This document shows positions 6,566 to 9,813 of a stretch of 9,813 nucleotides of DNA, piece by piece (within the stretch, counting starts at the first letter, position 1; each line of letters begins with the position of its first letter). The DNA lies in the NCBI GenBank assembly GCA_017883345.1, contig JADGNT010000120.1, positions 1 through 9,813 of the forward strand, in the 5' to 3' direction. The notes under the pieces were generated by a model, which saw only the letters and a program-made list of their open reading frames with translations, made no database searches and was not told the origin of the DNA. Origin of the DNA: Candidatus Solibacter sp. GTDB lineage: Bacteria > Acidobacteriota > Terriglobia > Bryobacterales > Bryobacteraceae. The translations under genes were made by a program, and so were the position numbers.

Positions 6566-7831
6566 AGCGGGGGCTCCCCCCAGTTGCTCTCCTACACCAA
6601 TCAGGATCGCTTCGAGCTGCAAAACTTCACCAGGCTGGTCAGCGGCAAACACAATATCCGGTGGGGCGGTTTGCTCCGTGCCATCTCGCTCCACGACCGG
6701 GCGACGCAGAACTACGCCGGCACCTTCACCTTCACTTCGCTCGACAGCTACCGGCTGACCGTGCTTGGCTTCGAGCAGGGGCTGACGCCCCGGCAGATCC
6801 GCGCGTCGGGCGGCGGCGCCAGCCAGTTCTCCATTTCCGGCGGCGATCCGGTGGTGGCTATCCGGCAGGCCGATTTCGGCTTCTTCCTGCAGGATGACTG
6901 GAAACTGCGGCCCAACTTCACGCTGAGCGGCGGATTGCGGTACGAAGCGCAGACGCACAGCGGAGACCGCTCGGATTTCGGGCCGCGCATCGGATTCGCC
7001 TGGGGATTGGGAAGCGTCAAGGGCAAGGCGGCGAAGAACGCGATCCGTGGCGGATTTGGCATGTTCTACGACCGCCTGGGCGAAAGCCTGACGCTGGACG
7101 CGCTGCGCCTCGATGGGGTTCGTCAGCAGCAGTTCCTGCTGCCGTTCCCGGATTTCTATCCGGCCGTTCCCTCGACACAGACTCTGGCCGGGAACGCACA
7201 GCCCCAGGCCATCCGCCAGGTGGATGCGCAATGGCGCGCCCCCATGCCGATTCAGGCGGCCATCGGCTTCGAACGTCAACTGCCGAAGAACATCACGCTA
7301 TCGACCAACTACATCCATTCCCGCGGCGTCCGCGTGCTGCGCTCGCGCAACATCAACGCAGCCCTTCCCGGAAGCGGACTGCATCCCTATGGCGGGGTCG
7401 ACAGTATCTATCTGTACGAGACCAGCGCGCTTTACCGGCAGAACCAGATCGTCACCAACCTGCATGCGCGCGTGAGCCCGAAACTCACCCTCTCGGGCTT
7501 TTACGCCCGGGGCCGGGCCAATAGCAATAGTGACGGAGCCGGCACCTTTCCGGCGAACCAATACGACCTTTCCCCGGAGTATGGGCGTGCGGGCTTTGAC
7601 GTGCGGCATCGCGTCCAGTCGAACGGTTCGATCTCGATGCCGTGGGGGCTTCGCCTCAGTCCTTTCCCGACGGTGGCGTCGGGCCGTCCCTACAACATCA
7701 CGGTGGGCCGCGATCTCAACGGAGATTCCCTGTACCTCGATCGGCCCGCATTTGGACGCTCCACCGGGTTGATGGGTGGTGGACAAGGCGGGAACCGGCG
7801 GTTCGATCTTCAACTGCGGTACGATTTTTGA
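6566..7831 (+). pseudogene. C-terminal barrel fragment of an Oar-like TonB-dependent receptor
   Basis: This frame encodes about 420 residues of outer-membrane barrel, clearly paralogous to residues from about 400 of the receptor at the left edge. Shared blocks include GGGAS/TQF, DDWKLRPNFTL/DEWRVRPNLTL, GLRYEAQ/GLRYETQ, GMFYDRLG/GIFYDRLG, IERQLP-like FERQLPKNITL and GTFPANQY/GTFPANPY. It has no signal peptide, regulatory domain or plug. Receptor-like sequence starts near 6566, an in-frame stop lies at 6506-6508, and the first possible start is a TTG at 6584 without a Shine-Dalgarno. It ends with RFDLQLRYDF, keeping the terminal Phe used for outer-membrane assembly. Compared with the paralog it jumps from DRPAFG almost directly to the last strand, so an internal block also appears deleted. 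Together with the remnant at 3967 it looks like a gene split by the kaiC-cheB segment. A functional product is unlikely. Confidence 0.8.
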
Positions 7832-7844
7832 CGGAGGAGCAATC

Positions 7845-8921
7845 ATGACTGGAAACCATGCCGGCAGTGCCATCGCGTGCGCCATTCTGACCATCGCGGC
7901 TTTCGCGCAAACCCAACCGGCCGGCAGCCGCAGCCAGATCTCCGGCACCGTCACCAACGCCGGCACCAGCATCCCACAGCTCTCGCTGAAAAGCGATCAG
8001 GGCGCCGACGTCGCCATCACCATCACGGACCGCACCATCATTCTACGCATTCCCCCCGGCGAAACGGATGCCCGAAAAGGCGCCAGGATCGCACTATCGG
8101 ACGTCACCGCGGGCGACCGCGCGGTGATCGTCGGCCCCGCGCCCGCCGACCCCAAGACCTGGGTCGCCACCGCTGTCCTGGTAATGACCAGGAGCGACGT
8201 AGCCAGCCTCCGGCAGAAGGACCAGGAAGATTGGAAGAAGCGCGGAATCACCGGAATGGTGACCGCGGTGGATCCGGCAGCCGGGACGGTCGCCATCCGC
8301 GGCGGCCAGCACAGCTATATCGTGCGGCCTTCGGACAAGACGGCATACCTGCGCTACTCGCTCGATTCGCCGCGCTTCGCCGATGCCAGGCCCAGCACTT
8401 TCGCCGAAATCAAAACCGGCGACCAGATGCGGGTCCTGGGCAATAAGACCGAGGATGGCGCCACCATTCAGGCCGAAAAGATCGTCTTCGGGTCCTTCCG
8501 CCAGATCGCAGCCACCATCACCTCCGTCAATCCGCAGGCCGGCGAACTCTCCGTCAAGGATCTCGCCACGAAGAAGCCGCTCACCATGACGGTCGATTCC
8601 AATTCCACCATGAAGAGACTGCCGGAGCAGGCAGCGCGCACCCTGGCGCGGCGTTATGCCCCGGGGGTGCAGCCGGCCGGAGCCGGAAATGGCTCTGGCG
8701 ACGTCAGCCAGATGCTGGATAACCTCCCGGCTATGCCGCTATCCGAATTGAAGCCCGGCGACGCCATTATGGTGAGCACCACCCAGGGCAGCACTCCGGG
8801 GCGCGTCACCGCCATCATGTTGTTGGCAGGCGTGGAACCCTTGCTCACCGCCTCCTCCACCGCCACGCGCGACATCCTGAGCGGGTGGAGCATCGGCGGC
8901 GCCGCGGACACGGGCCAGTAA
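7845..8921 (+). CDS. Exported protein with three DUF5666-like repeats
   Basis: A 358-residue protein with an N-terminal signal peptide (about residues 1-21, ACAILTIAAFAQ), probably periplasmic. Three similar units follow: about 32-112 (ISGTVTNAG ... AGDRAVIVGPA), 135-217 (ITGMVTAVDPAAGTVAI ... GDQMRVLGNKTEDGATIQAEKIV) and 221-328 (IAATITSVNPQAGELSVKD ... PGDAIMVSTTQGSTPGRVTAIML). Each combines a V-x-A-V-D/N-P-x-A-G-type opening with a later GD-hydrophobic strand and an A-x-x-I/V segment, which resembles the DUF5666 beta-barrel fold; the function of that family is not known. The ATG at 7845 is chosen over an in-frame ATG at 7776 because GGAGGAG lies just upstream and the signal peptide starts there. 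The gene begins 13 nt after the receptor fragment's stop, implying former co-transcription with the receptor. It is intact although that receptor is broken. The Solibacter-like setting suggests an envelope role, by inference only. Confidence 0.85.
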   Translation: MTGNHAGSAIACAILTIAAFAQTQPAGSRSQISGTVTNAGTSIPQLSLKSDQGADVAITITDRTIILRIPPGETDARKGARIALSDVTAGDRAVIVGPAPADPKTWVATAVLVMTRSDVASLRQKDQEDWKKRGITGMVTAVDPAAGTVAIRGGQHSYIVRPSDKTAYLRYSLDSPRFADARPSTFAEIKTGDQMRVLGNKTEDGATIQAEKIVFGSFRQIAATITSVNPQAGELSVKDLATKKPLTMTVDSNSTMKRLPEQAARTLARRYAPGVQPAGAGNGSGDVSQMLDNLPAMPLSELKPGDAIMVSTTQGSTPGRVTAIMLLAGVEPLLTASSTATRDILSGWSIGGAADTGQ

Positions 8922-8943
8922 GGAGAGCCGGAAATGCGCCCTC

Positions 8944-9813
8944 TCACTTGCCGAGGGAACGCGCCCGGTTCCGATCCAGCCATTCCATCGCCGGCGCCGG
9001 GCCTGCGATCTGGCCGCGCAGCACGGCCATCAGCAGGTCGGCAGTCAGCACCGCATTGAACTGCTGCGTGTACTCGATTCCCTCCTTCTGCGAAGCCAGC
9101 TTCAGGAGATAGGGAATCCGGGGGTCGCTCTTACCATCCAATTGCCGGGCTTCGCGATAAGGATGATCGCTGGTGAAGAGCACCGTCGTCGCTTCCCAGG
9201 TGCCGGCGTTCTCCATGCTGCGGCGGATCTCGCCCACCGTCCGATCCAGCAGCGCCAGGCTGTCCACGTATCCGGCGATGGGAGCGTTGCCGAGAGTAAA
9301 CTCTCCGGTCTTGCGATTGTAAGCGTGCGGCGCGTGAGGGACGGGCAGATGCACCAGCGTGAAGCCGAAGTTGGTATCGTTCGCCAGGTTCTCCGCCTCG
9401 CGCAGAATCGCGTGATAGACGTTGGTCTGCTGTTCGGCGGCCAACGGGCGGCCGAAGAGAGAAAGCAAGGTGGTTTCGAACAGACTGCGCGCCTGGTGCG
9501 GCAGAATCTGCCAGAAGCTGTCCCCCATACTGTTGTATTGCATGGCCATCGGCCGCCAGGTGCAGTAGCTCAGGCCGCTAAGCACGCGGCACGCCGGATG
9601 AAACCATTCCACCAGGGCGGTGTTGATGCCCAGCCCTCCGGCGCGCTGGAAAATATTGGGCTGCGCGCTCCAGGGCACCAGGTGTCCTTCCCCGGCGTGA
9701 TGGTACAACTGTAGTTCCCGCGGACCATCCCAGACGACCCAGTCCACCAACCGGCCTCCGTAATACGCCGGCATCGAAATCGGTGTTTCCGGTCCGGGCG
9801 GAAGCGCATTGCC
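8944..9813 (-). CDS. Sulfatase-like hydrolase (alkaline phosphatase superfamily), C-terminal part, 5' end beyond window
   Basis: The minus-strand frame is open from the right edge to a TGA at 8944-8946 (289 residues visible). The sequence resembles sulfatase-fold enzymes that act on sulfate or phosphate esters or transfer phospho-groups. LPPGPETPIS near the edge looks like the segment around the nucleophile Ser/Thr. VHLPVPHAPHAYN and GYVDSLALLDRTVGEIRRSMENAG match the family's middle, and VLFTSDHPYRE holds the Asp-His pair of the second metal site. The usual Gly after DH is Pro here. An internal ATG at 9774 exists, but the upstream codons look like genuine coding sequence, so the true start lies outside. 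It converges with the DUF5666 gene, with 22 nt between the stops. Substrate cannot be predicted; N-terminal membrane segments are common in related proteins but would be off-window. Confidence 0.82.
   Translation of the reverse strand, partial: GNALPPGPETPISMPAYYGGRLVDWVVWDGPRELQLYHHAGEGHLVPWSAQPNIFQRAGGLGINTALVEWFHPACRVLSGLSYCTWRPMAMQYNSMGDSFWQILPHQARSLFETTLLSLFGRPLAAEQQTNVYHAILREAENLANDTNFGFTLVHLPVPHAPHAYNRKTGEFTLGNAPIAGYVDSLALLDRTVGEIRRSMENAGTWEATTVLFTSDHPYREARQLDGKSDPRIPYLLKLASQKEGIEYTQQFNAVLTADLLMAVLRGQIAGPAPAMEWLDRNRARSLGK

Noticed and set aside
6533..7279. Minus-strand 248-codon frame opposite the barrel fragment
   Set aside because: It is antisense to clear receptor coding sequence and shows no recognisable motif.
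8934..9060. Small plus-strand ORF after the DUF5666 stop with a GGAGAG upstream
   Set aside because: It lies almost entirely antisense to the sulfatase 3' end and encodes low-complexity sequence without a family signature.
9142..9714. Plus-strand 190-codon frame near the right edge
   Set aside because: It is the antisense of the sulfatase-like gene, which has family motifs on the minus strand.

Overview
The window is high-GC bacterial DNA carrying long Oar-type TonB-dependent receptors (carboxypeptidase-regulatory-like domain, plug, barrel), a secreted YVTN beta-propeller, a DUF5666-type repeat protein and a sulfatase-like enzyme. This mix is typical of Acidobacteriota (Solibacter/Bryobacter-like), but that placement is an inference from gene content. 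I see no tRNA, rRNA, CRISPR array or transposase.

Left part (1-3807, minus strand): a secreted YVTN/YncE-like beta-propeller gene (3807-2740) is followed, after an 89-nt gap containing a strong terminator-like hairpin, by a large Oar-like TonB-dependent receptor gene. The receptor begins at a TTG (2650) and runs off the left edge with an open frame of 883 codons.

Centre (3933-7831): a second Oar-like receptor, on the plus strand, is broken. Its signal peptide and the first residues of its regulatory domain lie at 3967-4110. Its barrel half resumes at about 6566 and ends at 7831. The roughly 350 residues between these points, relative to the paralog in the same window, are missing. In their place is a visibly more A+T-rich, oppositely oriented two-gene unit: a double-domain KaiC-like ATPase (6401-4884) and, 52 nt downstream, a stand-alone CheB methylesterase domain (4831-4247). 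The junction areas carry an imperfect 35-bp direct repeat (3933-3967 and 6528-6562) and a 10-bp inverted repeat (4208-4217 and 6445-6454). The simplest reading is a horizontally acquired KaiC/CheB signalling cassette inserted, with deletion, into a receptor gene that is now a pseudogene. The barrel fragment also appears to lack a block just before its C-terminal strand.

Right part (7845-9813): 13 nt after the dead receptor's stop, with a good ribosome binding site, comes an intact exported protein with three DUF5666-like repeats. It converges with the 3' part of a minus-strand sulfatase/alkaline-phosphatase-superfamily gene whose start lies beyond the right edge.

The envelope genes (receptors, propeller, DUF5666 protein) fit an export and uptake role. 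The KaiC/CheB pair is a regulatory cargo of different composition. Whether it forms a working pathway cannot be settled from sequence.
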